From the NCBI RefSeq assembly GCF_900105585.1, contig NZ_FNRT01000002.1, positions 2,790,001 through 2,854,000 of the forward strand: DNA of 64,000 bases, written 5' to 3'. Shown in pieces: positions 16,320 to 25,452 of the stretch. Every line of letters starts with the position of its first letter. Position 1 is the stretch's first letter. This DNA comes from Nocardioides exalbidus (GTDB lineage Bacteria > Actinomycetota > Actinomycetes > Propionibacteriales > Nocardioidaceae). Below the pieces are notes generated by a model. That model saw nothing but the letters and a program-made list of their open reading frames with translations. It searched no databases and was not told where the DNA came from. A program made the translations under genes and the position numbers.

Positions 16320-17800
16320 CACTGGGCTCCTTCGATCAGCTGGAGGGCGCGGCGGGTCGCGGCCGCGTTGGAGAGGTGGACCTCGGCGCCGGCGGCGACG
16401 AGCGCGTCGCGCTGGGCGGCGAGTCTCTGGGGGTCGAGCTCGGTGCCGACGAGGCTCACGACGACCGGGACCCGCCGCTCCGCGCGGGCCGCCGCGATGG
16501 CGGGTGCCAGCAGCGAGGCGGGGTCGGGCTCGGCGCCGTGGCCGAGGACCAGGTCGAGCAGGATCACGCCGGTCGCCGGGTCGGCGGCCGCGCGGGCGAG
16601 CTGCTCGTTGCGCAGCGTCGGGTCGATCATCGGGTGCGCGCGGCCCTGGGTGAGGGCGTCGTCGCCGAAGTCGACGAACGTGTGGTCGTCCACCAGCAGG
16701 TCGTCGCCGAGCGCGAGGTCGTCGGAGAGCGGGATGTTGCTGCGCACGGGGCCGAGCGCCTCGGTCGCCATCAGCATCGACTCGTCGCAGAGCGTGCCGC
16801 CGACGAAGAGGCCACGCAGCAGCGGGCCGGTCGCGGCTGCGGTGTCGTCGGCGCCGTACGACGGCCACGCCGGGGCGTCGTGCCCGAGGCGCGCCAGCAC
16901 CGACTCGGCGACCGCGGTGAGGTCGCGCTGCCCGCGGCCGAGCAGGCCGAGCTCGACCGGCGTGCCCAGCCCGTCGGCGTACTCCTGCAGCGACGCAGCG
17001 ACCTCGGGCGCCGGCGGCTTGGAGACCACGACGACGAGGTCGACCTCAGGGTCCTCGTCGAGCCGGCGGATCGCCTCGCGGGTGGAGAGCCCGCCGACGG
17101 CCGAGGACAGGTCGCGACCACCGACGCCGAGCGCGTGGCGCACACCGACGCCGTCGAGATCGGCCCCCGCGTGGTCGAGCAGTGCGAGCAGCTGCTGGCA
17201 GCCGGTGCCCGACGCGGCGACGATGCCGATCCGTCCCGGGCGCACGGTGTTGGCGAAGCCGAGGCCGACTCCGTCGATGACCGCGGTGCCGCAGTCGGGG
17301 CCCATCACGAGCGCGCCGACCGAGGTGGCGTAGCGCTTGAGGGCGACCTCCTCGGCCACCGGGACGTTGTCGCTGAAGACCATCACGTCGTGGCCGGCCT
17401 CGAGGGCGTCCATCGCCTCGACCGTCGCGCTGGCGCCGGGGACGGAGACGAGCGCGACGGCGCCCGGTCCGGTGCGGCGGAAGGCGGACCCGGTCGTGCG
17501 CGGGGGAGCGACCGTCGTGTCGCCCGACGTGGGTCGGGTCGGCACGAGCGCGGCGTCGACGGCGGCGAGCGCAGCCGCGAGGTCGGCGTCGTCGTCGAGG
17601 CGGAGCGCGACGACCATGTCGTTGGGGGAGGAGTCGGGGACGTCGAAGCCCATCCCGGTGAGCACCTCGAGGTTGAGGCCGGTCGCCATCGCCACCTGGG
17701 CGGCCACCACCCCGGGCGCCCCCTGAACGGCGCGACTCACCTGGAGCAGGGTGACGGAGTCGGCGTAGGCACCGCTCCTGAGCTCGACGTGGTCCTTCAT
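16319..17800 (-). CDS. fdrA: FdrA/AllF-like subunit of oxamate-type carbamoyltransferase
   Basis: A 493-residue FdrA family protein, built like succinyl-CoA ligase alpha subunits. Two Rossmann-type halves are recognisable: GALVMGPDCGTAVIDG, then GRIGIVAASGTGCQQLLALL, with a second CoA-ligase-like part in the C-terminal half (GLFVGGTLCDESMLM onward). In E. coli FdrA (AllF) works with AllG and AllH as oxamate carbamoyltransferase. The ATG (17800) overlaps the DUF2877 stop as ATGA. The start MKDHVELRSGAYADSVTLL fits the family start. See the findings for the proposed ureidomalonate role. Confidence 0.88.
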   Translation of the reverse strand: MKDHVELRSGAYADSVTLLQVSRAVQGAPGVVAAQVAMATGLNLEVLTGMGFDVPDSSPNDMVVALRLDDDADLAAALAAVDAALVPTRPTSGDTTVAPPRTTGSAFRRTGPGAVALVSVPGASATVEAMDALEAGHDVMVFSDNVPVAEEVALKRYATSVGALVMGPDCGTAVIDGVGLGFANTVRPGRIGIVAASGTGCQQLLALLDHAGADLDGVGVRHALGVGGRDLSSAVGGLSTREAIRRLDEDPEVDLVVVVSKPPAPEVAASLQEYADGLGTPVELGLLGRGQRDLTAVAESVLARLGHDAPAWPSYGADDTAAATGPLLRGLFVGGTLCDESMLMATEALGPVRSNIPLSDDLALGDDLLVDDHTFVDFGDDALTQGRAHPMIDPTLRNEQLARAAADPATGVILLDLVLGHGAEPDPASLLAPAIAAARAERRVPVVVSLVGTELDPQRLAAQRDALVAAGAEVHLSNAAATRRALQLIEGAQ

Positions 17801-18555
17801 GCGGCCCTCCGGGACTTCTCTTCGAGTGAGGTGAGTGCGAGCGAGGCGCCGGCCATCAGGCCCGCGCCGGAGGTGGCGCCGACGGCGAGCAGGGCCCGCG
17901 CGGTCGCCTCGGACGGCGCGGCCAGCCAGTGCGCGAGCGGGGGGAGTGCCTCGCCCCGGATCGCGCAGTCCAGCAGGGTCGCCGACAGCAGCGTGGTCGC
18001 GCCGAGCCGGTGTCGTGCGCCGTCCACCACCGCGTCGTCGGGCCGGCCGAGCGCGGCGCGCGTGACCAGCCAGCCGGCGACCACGTCGTCGCCGAGCGGG
18101 GTGAGGCCCGGACCGCGACCGACCAGCCGGTCGAGGTCGGGGCCGGTGAGGCGTCCGTCGGCGGGCAGGTCGACACCGGACGTCATGGGGATGACCGGTT
18201 CGGACCGAGGATCTCCATGACGTCCGACCCGGGTGACCCGCGGGTCCACCAGGCGCCCCACCCGGACGTCGAGGTCGCCGACGAGCAGCGTGCCGTCGCA
18301 GACGACCACGGGACGACCGGCCAGCGGCGTGAGGTCGTCGAGCGTCGACCAGAGGGCGCAGGGCACCCGCGTCGCCGAGGACGACACGAGCCCGAGGCAC
18401 CAGCCGTCGAGGTCGACGTAGAGCGCGGTGCTGCTCGCGTGGAGCACGTCGCGCGGTCCGTCGCTCGCCTCCGCCAGCCGCTCACGCACCCGGATCGGCG
18501 CCACGACGGAGATCGAGCCGGACTTCACGACCCCGACGCTATCGGGCCATGACAC
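17797..18555 (-). CDS. DUF2877 protein, AllH-like subunit of oxamate-type carbamoyltransferase
   Basis: A 252-residue DUF2877 (YlbF) family protein, third partner of the FdrA/DUF1116 complex. The diagnostic segment GRGPGLTPLGDDVVAGWL lies at about residues 146-164, and the C-terminal part is helical and Ala-rich. The first ATG (18555) gives MSWPDSVGVVKSG; the GTG at 18528 (VKSGSISVV) is an alternative start. First gene of the minus-strand operon, divergent from the PucR regulator over only 38-65 nt, so the regulator very likely controls it. Confidence 0.82.
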   Translation of the reverse strand: MSWPDSVGVVKSGSISVVAPIRVRERLAEASDGPRDVLHASSTALYVDLDGWCLGLVSSSATRVPCALWSTLDDLTPLAGRPVVVCDGTLLVGDLDVRVGRLVDPRVTRVGRHGDPRSEPVIPMTSGVDLPADGRLTGPDLDRLVGRGPGLTPLGDDVVAGWLVTRAALGRPDDAVVDGARHRLGATTLLSATLLDCAIRGEALPPLAHWLAAPSEATARALLAVGATSGAGLMAGASLALTSLEEKSRRAA

Positions 18556-18556
18556 A

Positions 18557-18586
18557 CTCGCCGATGTGAGTTCCTGACAAGCAAGG
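18557..18586. promoter_or_regulatory. Possible degenerate operator between DUF2877 and pucR genes
   Basis: The short divergent gap contains CTCGCCGA (18557-18564) and GACAAGCAAGG (18576-18586), which resemble the two half sites (CTTGCCGA / GGCAAG) found upstream of the permease, hydantoinase and carbamate kinase genes, but with shorter spacing. Weak on its own. Confidence 0.3.
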
Positions 18587-18593
18587 GGCAGAA

Positions 18594-19865
18594 GTGGGCC
18601 AAGACTTGATAAGCGACCCGGACGCCGTCGCCGCGCTCGAACGCGCCGACGCGCTGCACACCGCGCTGTCGCACATCGTGCTGGAGGGCGGCGACCTGGC
18701 CGCGATCGCCGAGGCGGTGGGCGACGCGCTGGGGTGTGGGGTGGTGTTCACCTCGACCGACGGGCGCGAGCGGGCGGCCCACCTCGACGACGCCCAGCGC
18801 GACGCGCTGGCGACCGCCGACCTGTGGGACCAGACCGGCCGGCTGCGCGTCGAGCGGATCGACCCCGACGGCACCGCGGTGGGCGACGGTGAGGCACTCG
18901 TACGCCGGGTGGTGGCGGCCGGGGTCGACCTCGCGCGCCTGGTCGCGCTGCGTCCCGACGGCCGGATCCACGCCTCCGACGTGCACGCCCTCGAGCGCGC
19001 CGCGATCGTCGCGGCACTGCTGGTGACGCGCGTCGAGGCGATCACCGCGGTGGAGAACAAGTACCGCGGCGACTTCCTGCGCGACGTCTTCCTCGGCCGG
19101 GCAGGCGAGGACGACTACGTCGCCGAGCACGCCCAGGCCTTCGGCTGGCAGCTCGGCCGGCCGGTCGTGGTGGTCGTGGCGACCCTCGACCCCGACGCGA
19201 TGGCCGCGCTGCACCCCGGACCGGAGGAGCGTCGGGCCTGGCAGGACCGGTTCGCGAACGCGTGGCGGCAGGTCGCGGCAGCAGCGGACGACAGCATCGC
19301 CTCGGTCGCGTTCAGCCGCGAGGTCGTGACCCTCGTGCCGCTCGTCCCGAGCTCCGACGTCCAGGCCGGCCATGCCGCCGTGGACCGGATCGTCGAGGCG
19401 GTGCGCGGCGACCGCGGCGGTGGCCGCATCGCGTTCTCGGCCGGGGTGAGCCGGGTGGCCGACGGGCTCGGTGAGCTGCCCGAGGCCTTCCGGCAGGCGC
19501 AACGCGCGGTCGAGATCGGCCGGCGGGTCCACGGCGGCGGCTCGGTGACCCGCTTCGACCAGCTGGGCCTGCACCGGCTGCTGGCGCTCGTGCCCGACGG
19601 CGCCGAGCTGACGGCGTTCGCCTCCGACGTGCTCGGACCGCTCGCCGAGCGCACGCCCGAGGCGGCCGACCTGCGCGAGACGTTGCAGGTGCTGCTCGAC
19701 ACGAACTTCAACGTCGCCGAGGCCGCCCGCGCCCAGTTCTTCCACTACAACACGATGCGCTACCGCGTCGGCAAGCTGCAGCGGATTCTCGGCCCCGTCG
19801 CCACCGACCCGCACCTGCGCCTCGACGTCGCGGTCGCACTGCGCGCACTGGAGATCGTGGGCTGA
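18594..19865 (+). CDS. PucR family transcriptional regulator
   Basis: A 423-residue regulator. The C-terminal PucR helix-turn-helix occupies about residues 365-412 (LRETLQVLLDTNFNVAEAAR, then the recognition helix FFHYNTMRYRVGKLQRIL); the N-terminal two thirds form the sensory and GGDEF-derived parts usual in this family. PucR proteins respond to purine or pyrimidine breakdown products and control nitrogen-scavenging genes. It starts with GTG after an A/G-rich AAGGGG. Being divergent from the carbamoyltransferase operon and near the permease, it is the best candidate master regulator of the catabolic genes here. Confidence 0.88.
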   Translation: MGQDLISDPDAVAALERADALHTALSHIVLEGGDLAAIAEAVGDALGCGVVFTSTDGRERAAHLDDAQRDALATADLWDQTGRLRVERIDPDGTAVGDGEALVRRVVAAGVDLARLVALRPDGRIHASDVHALERAAIVAALLVTRVEAITAVENKYRGDFLRDVFLGRAGEDDYVAEHAQAFGWQLGRPVVVVVATLDPDAMAALHPGPEERRAWQDRFANAWRQVAAAADDSIASVAFSREVVTLVPLVPSSDVQAGHAAVDRIVEAVRGDRGGGRIAFSAGVSRVADGLGELPEAFRQAQRAVEIGRRVHGGGSVTRFDQLGLHRLLALVPDGAELTAFASDVLGPLAERTPEAADLRETLQVLLDTNFNVAEAARAQFFHYNTMRYRVGKLQRILGPVATDPHLRLDVAVALRALEIVG

Positions 19866-19908
19866 GGGAAGCGTAGGGTCGGCGGACCACCTGTCCCGGG
19901 AGCCCCTC

Positions 19909-21363
19909 GTGCACGTACGCCGCCACCGCCTGCTGCCCGCGCTCGTCGTCGCCGTGGTCGGCGTGCCGCTCGCAGCGTCGGGTGCGCAGCCCACCGCACC
20001 GTCCCCGGACCGCGTCGTCGGGCACCTCCGCGCGGGCGCTCCCGGGCAGTGGAGCCCCCTGCACCCCGCGACCGGCAGCCTCGCGATCGCGCTCGCCGAC
20101 GGCAGCGCCGCGCTGGTGAGTGTCGGCGGCGACCACGACGCGACGGTCTTCGACCAGCGCCTGGGCGTTGACGGCTCGCTCGGTCCGCGCACGGAGGTGA
20201 CCAGCGTGGACGACGTCGAGGACTGCCGTGTCGTCGACGCGGCCACCGCCGTCTCCAACCTCGCCGTGGCGGTCGAGTGCCGGGTGCGGACCGACACCGA
20301 GGAGCCGCCGACCCGCCTCGTGCAGCTGGTGTGGACGGGTGACGACGGCTGGGTGTGGAAGGTGCGGCCCGAGGGCGAGATCGGGTCGGTGGACTACTCG
20401 CCGCAGGGCCAGTACGCCCTGTTCGCCAGCAACAGCGGCTACGGCCGGCCGCACCACCTGACCAGCTACCACCCCGACCTCGGCTGGCGCGACCTGACCC
20501 GGCCGGTGGCCCGCGGCAACTCCGGTGCCGACATGATCGGGGCCATCAACGACTCCGGGAGCGTGCTCACCGTGCGTGGCGGTGGCTACGAGGAGGAGCC
20601 CGGGTCCTGGTACGACGGCCGCCTCCGCATCGACGGCTACAACGCGCGCACCGAGCAGTGGACGATCAAGCACTCCCGTCGCCGGCAGTCCGGCGGATTC
20701 ACCGCCCGGGCCGTGGACGTCTCCGGCGGCCGGTTCGTGGCGACCGTCGTGGAGTCCCGGTCGACCGGTGAGCTCTACGGGCGGGCCTACCGTGTCCTGG
20801 TGCTGTCGGGACGGCCCTCCGCTCCGCGCTCGTGGACACCGCGCTGGACCTACGGCGTGGCCGCCGGCCGCGCTGCGATGACGGCCTCCGGCGTGGGGGT
20901 CGTCGCCTGGCAGGCAGCGGGCAAGCCGGTGCCCGTGGACGAACCGCTGGGAGCCTCGCCCGTGAGCCAGCTGCGCAGCTGGGTCGCGACGTGGGCCCCC
21001 TCGCGCGGCCGCCCCACCGCCCGGCGCCTCGCCGGCACCACGACGGCGGGCGACGCCGCGTGGTTCGACCGCTCCCTCGACCTGTCGGTCGGCGGCGACG
21101 GGCGCGGGGTCGTGGCGCACGCGCAGCACGAGCGCGACGCGACCGACTGGGCGGTGACGGCTCGGTCGTTCACGGTCGGCCCCCGCGGTGGCCTGCGTGG
21201 TGCGACCGAGCAGACCTGGCGGCTGCCGAAGGATCCGACCATCGATGTCGTCGCCGGCTCCGGGAACACCAGCATCACGCTGGGCTCGTTGGTGGGGCCC
21301 GGGTACCCCGCGCCCGACGTGCAGTACGCCGTCCGGGCACCCGACGCCACCCCGCGCCGGTGA
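19909..21363 (+). CDS. Hypothetical secreted protein, beta-propeller-like
   Basis: A 484-residue exported protein of unknown function. The N-terminus is a signal peptide (RRHRLLPALVVAVVGVPLAASGA). The mature part is rich in Gly, Ser, Trp and Asp-Gly turns, with recurring blade-like segments (for instance LVQLVWTGDDGWVWKV, YSPQGQYALFAS, DDGWVW and SGRPSAPRSWTP), suggesting a WD40/YVTN-type propeller. No enzymatic motif is seen. GTG start; its TGA overlaps the GTG of the GNAT gene, so the two are translationally coupled. Confidence 0.65.
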   Translation: MHVRRHRLLPALVVAVVGVPLAASGAQPTAPSPDRVVGHLRAGAPGQWSPLHPATGSLAIALADGSAALVSVGGDHDATVFDQRLGVDGSLGPRTEVTSVDDVEDCRVVDAATAVSNLAVAVECRVRTDTEEPPTRLVQLVWTGDDGWVWKVRPEGEIGSVDYSPQGQYALFASNSGYGRPHHLTSYHPDLGWRDLTRPVARGNSGADMIGAINDSGSVLTVRGGGYEEEPGSWYDGRLRIDGYNARTEQWTIKHSRRRQSGGFTARAVDVSGGRFVATVVESRSTGELYGRAYRVLVLSGRPSAPRSWTPRWTYGVAAGRAAMTASGVGVVAWQAAGKPVPVDEPLGASPVSQLRSWVATWAPSRGRPTARRLAGTTTAGDAAWFDRSLDLSVGGDGRGVVAHAQHERDATDWAVTARSFTVGPRGGLRGATEQTWRLPKDPTIDVVAGSGNTSITLGSLVGPGYPAPDVQYAVRAPDATPRR

Positions 21364-21830
21364 GCGGCCTCGTCATCGCGCCCCTGTCGCGCGAGCACGC
21401 ACTGGAGATCTGCACGTGGCAGTACGCCGCGCCGTACTCCTCCTACGACATGACCGGTGCCGACCCGGACCGGCTGCTGGATCCCGCGTCCGGCTTCCAC
21501 GCCGTCCTGCGCGGCCGTGAGCTCGTCGGCTTCCGCTCCTACGGCGAGGACGGTCGCGTCCCCGGCTGGGAGTACGACGACCACGCACTCGACACCGGCG
21601 GCGGGCTCCGGCCCTCGCTGACCGGCCAGGGGCTCGGTCCGGTCGCCATCGCGGCCGGGCTGGCCCATGGTCGCGCCGCCTTCGCGCCGCCCGCCTTCCG
21701 GGTGACGGTCGCGTCGTTCAACGCCCGCGCGCTGCGGGTGGTCGAGCGCCTCGGCTTCTCCCGCGTCGGGCGGTTTTCGTCGACGTACGACGGGAAGGAC
21801 TTCGAGGTGCTGGTGCGGCCGGAGGCGTGA
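21360..21830 (+). CDS. GNAT family N-acetyltransferase
   Basis: A 156-residue acetyltransferase-like protein. The acetyl-CoA-binding loop is a loose GQGLGP (residues 84-89, in SLTGQGLGPVAIAAGL), and the C-terminal VASFNARALRVVERLGFSRV is the typical GNAT motif B end. Aromatic residues near the N-terminus (WQYAAPYSSYDM) match the GNAT group with FR47-like folds. GTG start with a 4-nt overlap with the upstream secreted-protein gene; convergent with the next gene, 1 nt apart. Substrate unknown. Confidence 0.8.
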   Translation: MSGLVIAPLSREHALEICTWQYAAPYSSYDMTGADPDRLLDPASGFHAVLRGRELVGFRSYGEDGRVPGWEYDDHALDTGGGLRPSLTGQGLGPVAIAAGLAHGRAAFAPPAFRVTVASFNARALRVVERLGFSRVGRFSSTYDGKDFEVLVRPEA

Positions 21831-21831
21831 G

Positions 21832-22146
21832 TCAGTCACCTGCGGTCGACGCGGCGAGCGAGAACCACGTGGCGTCGGCCGCGAGCGCCCAGACCGTGCC
21901 GGCCAGGAGTCCTGCTCCGTCGCCGCGCCCGCGCTCCGACCGCCACAGCAGCACGCCGATCGTGAGCATCGCCAGGGCACCCAGGGCCACGACCCTGACC
22001 CAGCGCTGGAGCTCCCGGACGCTCATCCCCGTCCCACCCGAGATCCACCAGAGTGGCACCGACACGAGGAGTCCGGTCGCCAGGGCGCCGACGGTCGCGA
22101 CACCGCGCCGGTCCGGGGAGAGGCGCTCGGGGCGGACGGTCGTCAT
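21832..22146 (-). CDS. Hypothetical small membrane protein
   Basis: A 104-residue protein with three predicted membrane helices (about residues 17-37, 47-67 and 78-97) and a short basic N-terminus (PERLSPDRRG). I do not recognise a family. It is convergent with the GNAT gene, and its start region faces the 22258 gene across 111 nt. It uses ATG; no strong SD. Confidence 0.6.
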   Translation of the reverse strand: MTTVRPERLSPDRRGVATVGALATGLLVSVPLWWISGGTGMSVRELQRWVRVVALGALAMLTIGVLLWRSERGRGDGAGLLAGTVWALAADATWFSLAASTAGD

Positions 22147-22257
22147 GGTCCGGATTATGGGCCGGTCAGCGCCGCATGGCCACCGGGTCGCCGAGACAGC
22201 GCTCGAGATCCGGCCGAAGCCAACAATATTCGATCATGTGATCGATCAGCGGATACC
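22147..22257. promoter_or_regulatory. Divergent region with AT-rich 16-bp palindrome
   Basis: This 111-nt gap contains an unusually AT-rich stretch, and within it a palindrome at 22230-22245 with 7-bp arms TCGATCA and TGATCGA around TG. It lies 13 nt before the ATG at 22258 and overlaps a plausible -10 region (CAATATT), so it would suit a repressor site for that gene. The regulator is not evident. Confidence 0.45.
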
Positions 22258-22581
22258 ATGATCGGCGTGGCAGGCGGGATGGGCAGGAGGGACGACCCCG
22301 AGCGCGAGACGCTGGCCCAGCGCGTCGCCAACACCCGCGCACGGCAGGCGGGGCAGCAGCCGGCTCCGGCCGTCGAGGTGGAGCCGAACGAGGAGCGCCC
22401 GCCACCGCCGGTGAAGCACGCCTGGTACGACGGCCCGCGCGGCCGGCAGGCGGTCCTGCTGCTGGCGTGGCGCAACATCCAGGGACGGTACGACGGACGC
22501 ATCTGCGTGGCCGTGCCCGACGACGGCGGCTGGGCGATCGTGGAGATGTGGGTGGACGGGGCGATGCTGTCCCCGGCCTAG
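22258..22581 (+). CDS. Hypothetical protein
   Basis: A 107-residue soluble protein with a proline/glutamate-rich, probably disordered first half (QPAPAVEVEPNEERPPPP) and a folded-looking second half (WYDGPRGRQAVLLLAWRNIQ, then WAIVEMWVDG). No family recognised. Its TAG stop interlocks with the stop of the convergent GNAT gene (CTAG), so the two genes overlap tail to tail by 4 nt. An AT-rich palindrome precedes it. Confidence 0.55.
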   Translation: MIGVAGGMGRRDDPERETLAQRVANTRARQAGQQPAPAVEVEPNEERPPPPVKHAWYDGPRGRQAVLLLAWRNIQGRYDGRICVAVPDDGGWAIVEMWVDGAMLSPA

Positions 22582-23045
22582 AGGTCCTTGGCGAAGAACA
22601 CCCGGGTGAACCCGTGGGTCGTCGCGCGGTGCGTCTCGACGTAGCCGAGGTGGGCGTAGAGCCGCTGGTTCTCGACCATCGAGACGTGGGTGTAGAGCCG
22701 GATCCGGGAGAGGCCGAGGGCACGCGCGCGGAGCTCCGCGTGGGACAGCAGCGCCCGGCCCAGCCCGCGGCCGTGGAGCGAGGGATGGACGGCGACGTTG
22801 TCGAGCAGGAGCCCGTCGTCCTCGGGGACGAGCAGGAGGTAGCCGCCGATCACTCCGTCGACGTCCGCGACCCACCCCTCGACGTCGTCGGACGCGAGAG
22901 CAGCGGCGTAGTCGACGTCCATCGGGCCGGGGCGGAGGCCGCCCATCCGCTCGACGTAGGGGGAGTACGCCGCCTCCGCGAGGGCGGCGACCCCAGCCAC
23001 GTCCGCGGGGGTGGCCCGCCGCAGGGAGGTGGCAGGCAGATCCAT
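22578..23045 (-). CDS. GNAT family N-acetyltransferase
   Basis: A 155-residue GNAT enzyme. The core VHPSLHGRGLGRALLSHAEL (residues 87-106) contains the acetyl-CoA loop R/Q-x-x-G-x-G/A as HGRGLG, and the C-terminal YTHVSMVENQRLYAHLGY is the typical end of the fold. The closest general group is the RimI/ribosomal-type or small-molecule acetyltransferases that begin LRRATPADVAG. The ATG at 23045 is the only sensible start. Divergent from the uracil permease gene over 150 nt. Confidence 0.87.
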   Translation of the reverse strand: MDLPATSLRRATPADVAGVAALAEAAYSPYVERMGGLRPGPMDVDYAAALASDDVEGWVADVDGVIGGYLLLVPEDDGLLLDNVAVHPSLHGRGLGRALLSHAELRARALGLSRIRLYTHVSMVENQRLYAHLGYVETHRATTHGFTRVFFAKDL

Positions 23046-23082
23046 GCACCCACCGTAGTGACGACCGTAACGCGCGCGAGAA

Positions 23083-23113
23083 CTTGTCATCGACCGCGGC
23101 GTTCCTTCGGCAA
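23083..23113. promoter_or_regulatory. Candidate operator upstream of the permease-hydroxylase operon
   Basis: CTTGTC (23083-23088), an 18-nt spacer, then TCGGCAA (23107-23113, followed by GTG) form an imperfect palindrome ACTTGtC...GGCAAGT. Half sites of the same kind with 17-18 nt spacing occur before the hydantoinase genes and the carbamate kinase gene. It starts 113 nt before the permease ATG. Confidence 0.5.
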
Positions 23114-23195
23114 GTGTCGCCAGTGAGGGTGTGAGATGGGCCGCACTAGTTTGTGGCATCTCGGGTACACACCCCTGCGAATCTGGAGGCCTGAC

Positions 23196-24593
23196 ATGTC
23201 GATGTTCAAGTGGGACGTGGTGGATCCCGCTCCGGGCGAGGCGGTGCTCCCGCACCAGCGCCTCCCGTGGGGCAAGACCATCGGGCTCGGCGCCCAGCAC
23301 GTGGTCGCGATGTTCGGAGCGACCTTCGTCTTCCCGCTGGTGATGGGGCTCGACGCCAACCTCGCCATCATGTTCTCGGGCCTCTGCACGATCCTGTTCC
23401 TGCTGATCGTCCAGAACCGCGTGCCCAGCTATCTCGGCACGAGCGCCTCCTTCGTGGCGTCGGTCGCGGCGATCCGGATGCTCGACGAGGGCAACGACTC
23501 GTCCTACGTCACCGGCGCGATCCTGGTCGGCGGCCTCGTCCTCGCAGCCGTCGGCGTGCTCGTCCACTTCGCGGGTGCGGAGCTGATCCACAAGATCCTG
23601 CCGCCGGCCGTGACCGGTGCCGTGGTCATGCTGATCGGCTTCAACCTCGCGCCGGTGGTCGCGGGCGTCTACTGGCCCCAGGACCAGTGGATCGCACTGC
23701 TGACCGCGGCGTTCATGGTCTTCGCGGCCGTGATGCTGCCGGGCTTCTGGTCGCGCATCGCGGTCTTCCTGGCGCTGATCTTCGGCTACGTCCTGTCCTG
23801 GCTCGCCGACCTCGTCCTCGGCCCGATCACGTCCGTCCTCGGCGGCGCGACCGAGGCGACCGAGCACGACCGCGTCTCCTGGGCAGGCGTCCAGGCAGCC
23901 GACTGGATCGGGCTCCCGAGCGGCACGCTGGCCGACGGCGTCTCCGTCGTGCACGGCCCGTCGTTCTCGCTCACCGCGATCCTCCTCGTCCTCCCGGGCG
24001 TCATCGCCCTCGTCGCCGAGAACACCGGCCACGTCAAGGCGGTCGCCGAGATGACCGGGGAGAACCTCGACCCCTACATGGGCCGCGCGATCGGTGCCGA
24101 CGGCGTCGCGACCGCCTTCGCCAGCGCCTTCGGCGGCTCGCCGACCACGACGTACGCCGAGAACATCGGCGTCATGGGTGCCACCCGGGTCTACTCGACC
24201 GCGGCCTACTACGTCGCCGCCGGCGTCGCGATCCTGCTGGGCCTGTGCCCGAAGTTCGGTGCCATCGTCAGCGCCACCCCCGGTGGTGTGCTCGGCGGCA
24301 TCACGGTTGTCCTCTACGGGATGATCGGACTCGTGGGAGCGAAGATCTGGGTCGAGAACAACGTCGACTTCGGCAACCCCGTCAACATGGTCGGCCTCGC
24401 CGCGGGCATCATCGCCGGCGTGGGTGGCGTCACCCTGACCTTCACCGACGACTTCCAGCTCGGCGGCATCTCGCTCGGCACGATCCTCGTCATCGTCTTC
24501 TTCCACATGGTGAAGGGGCGCACGGGCGACGGCGCCGGTCGCGTGACCCGGAACCTCAGCCACACCGAGTCCGCAGAGGGCGAGGCCAAGTAA
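23196..24593 (+). CDS. NCS2 family uracil/xanthine permease
   Basis: A 465-residue nucleobase:cation symporter with about 14 hydrophobic segments. Conserved points are QHVVAMFGAT in the first helices, the acidic residue in AENTGHVKAV, and the family signature ENIGVMGATRV. Two carboxylates in AENT and AENI positions resemble those that bind uracil in UraA, so a pyrimidine substrate is favoured over xanthine but not proven. The ATG at 23196 is chosen because GGAGG ends 6 nt before it. It heads a six-gene operon with the molybdenum hydroxylase, CoxG-like and amidase genes. Confidence 0.9.
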   Translation: MSMFKWDVVDPAPGEAVLPHQRLPWGKTIGLGAQHVVAMFGATFVFPLVMGLDANLAIMFSGLCTILFLLIVQNRVPSYLGTSASFVASVAAIRMLDEGNDSSYVTGAILVGGLVLAAVGVLVHFAGAELIHKILPPAVTGAVVMLIGFNLAPVVAGVYWPQDQWIALLTAAFMVFAAVMLPGFWSRIAVFLALIFGYVLSWLADLVLGPITSVLGGATEATEHDRVSWAGVQAADWIGLPSGTLADGVSVVHGPSFSLTAILLVLPGVIALVAENTGHVKAVAEMTGENLDPYMGRAIGADGVATAFASAFGGSPTTTYAENIGVMGATRVYSTAAYYVAAGVAILLGLCPKFGAIVSATPGGVLGGITVVLYGMIGLVGAKIWVENNVDFGNPVNMVGLAAGIIAGVGGVTLTFTDDFQLGGISLGTILVIVFFHMVKGRTGDGAGRVTRNLSHTESAEGEAK

Positions 24594-24597
24594 CCCC

Positions 24598-25452
24598 GTG
24601 AAGCCCGCACCCTTCGCCTACCTGCGTCCGACCACCCTCGACGAAGCCCTCGCGGCCCTCGCGGAGGACCAGGGGGCGAAGGTGCTGGCAGGCGGCCAGT
24701 CGCTGGTGCCGCTGCTGTCCATGCGGCTGGCCGCTCCCTCGACCCTGGTCGACATCAACGCACTGCCGGACCTCGGCCACGTCACCGCCGACGCGGACGG
24801 CGTCCGGATCGGCGCCCTCGCCCGCCACGCCGAGGTCCTCGCCTCGGCGGAGGCGGCCGACGTGCAGCCGCTGCTCGCGATGGCGCTGTCCCACGTCGCC
24901 CACCCCACGATCCGCAACCGGGGTACGACGGTCGGCTCCCTCGTGCACGCCGACGCCGCGGCCGAGATGCCGATGGTGCTGCGACTGCTGGAGGGATCCG
25001 TGGACGTCGCATCGGTGCGCGGTCGTCGTACGGTCCCGGCCGCCGAGCTGTTCGCCGGCCCGCTCGAGTCGACGCTGGCCCACGACGAGATCGCGGTCGG
25101 GGCGTCGTTCCCGGCCCTCGCGCCGGGCGCGGGCGTGGCGTTCCAGGAGATCGCCCGTCGCCACGGTGACTACGCCCTCGTCGGCGTCGCCGCCCACGTG
25201 CAGCTGGGCACGGGCGCGGACGGCGACACCGTCACCCGCGCGCGGCTCGGCTTCGTGTCGGTGAGCGACGTGCCGACCGTCGTCGACGTCACCGACGCAC
25301 TCGGTGCACCCGCCGAGAAGGCGCTGGCCGAGCTCGACCCGGCCGACGACATCCACGCGACCGCGATCTACCGCGCCCACCTCGTGAAGGTGCTGGTGCC
25401 GAAGGTGCTCGCGGCCGCCACCGACCACGCACGTGACAGGAGGGCCTCATGA
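24598..25452 (+). CDS. Molybdenum hydroxylase FAD-binding subunit (CoxM/CutM-like)
   Basis: A 284-residue FAD subunit of the xanthine dehydrogenase family. The FAD-binding strands AGGQSLVPLLSMR (31-43) and a variant of the second pyrophosphate loop (TIRNRGTTVGSLVHADAA) are visible, followed by the CO_deh_flav_C domain. It takes electrons from the Fe-S subunit. GTG start 4 nt after the permease stop; the end overlaps the ATG of the Fe-S gene by 4 nt. With the two following genes it forms one enzyme, proposed here to be a uracil/thymine dehydrogenase. Confidence 0.9.
   Translation: MKPAPFAYLRPTTLDEALAALAEDQGAKVLAGGQSLVPLLSMRLAAPSTLVDINALPDLGHVTADADGVRIGALARHAEVLASAEAADVQPLLAMALSHVAHPTIRNRGTTVGSLVHADAAAEMPMVLRLLEGSVDVASVRGRRTVPAAELFAGPLESTLAHDEIAVGASFPALAPGAGVAFQEIARRHGDYALVGVAAHVQLGTGADGDTVTRARLGFVSVSDVPTVVDVTDALGAPAEKALAELDPADDIHATAIYRAHLVKVLVPKVLAAATDHARDRRAS

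Noticed and set aside
14904..17333. Long plus-strand open frame opposite the DUF1116 and fdrA genes
   Set aside because: Low-complexity Arg/Gly/Asp translation, no family features; the minus-strand genes are clear.
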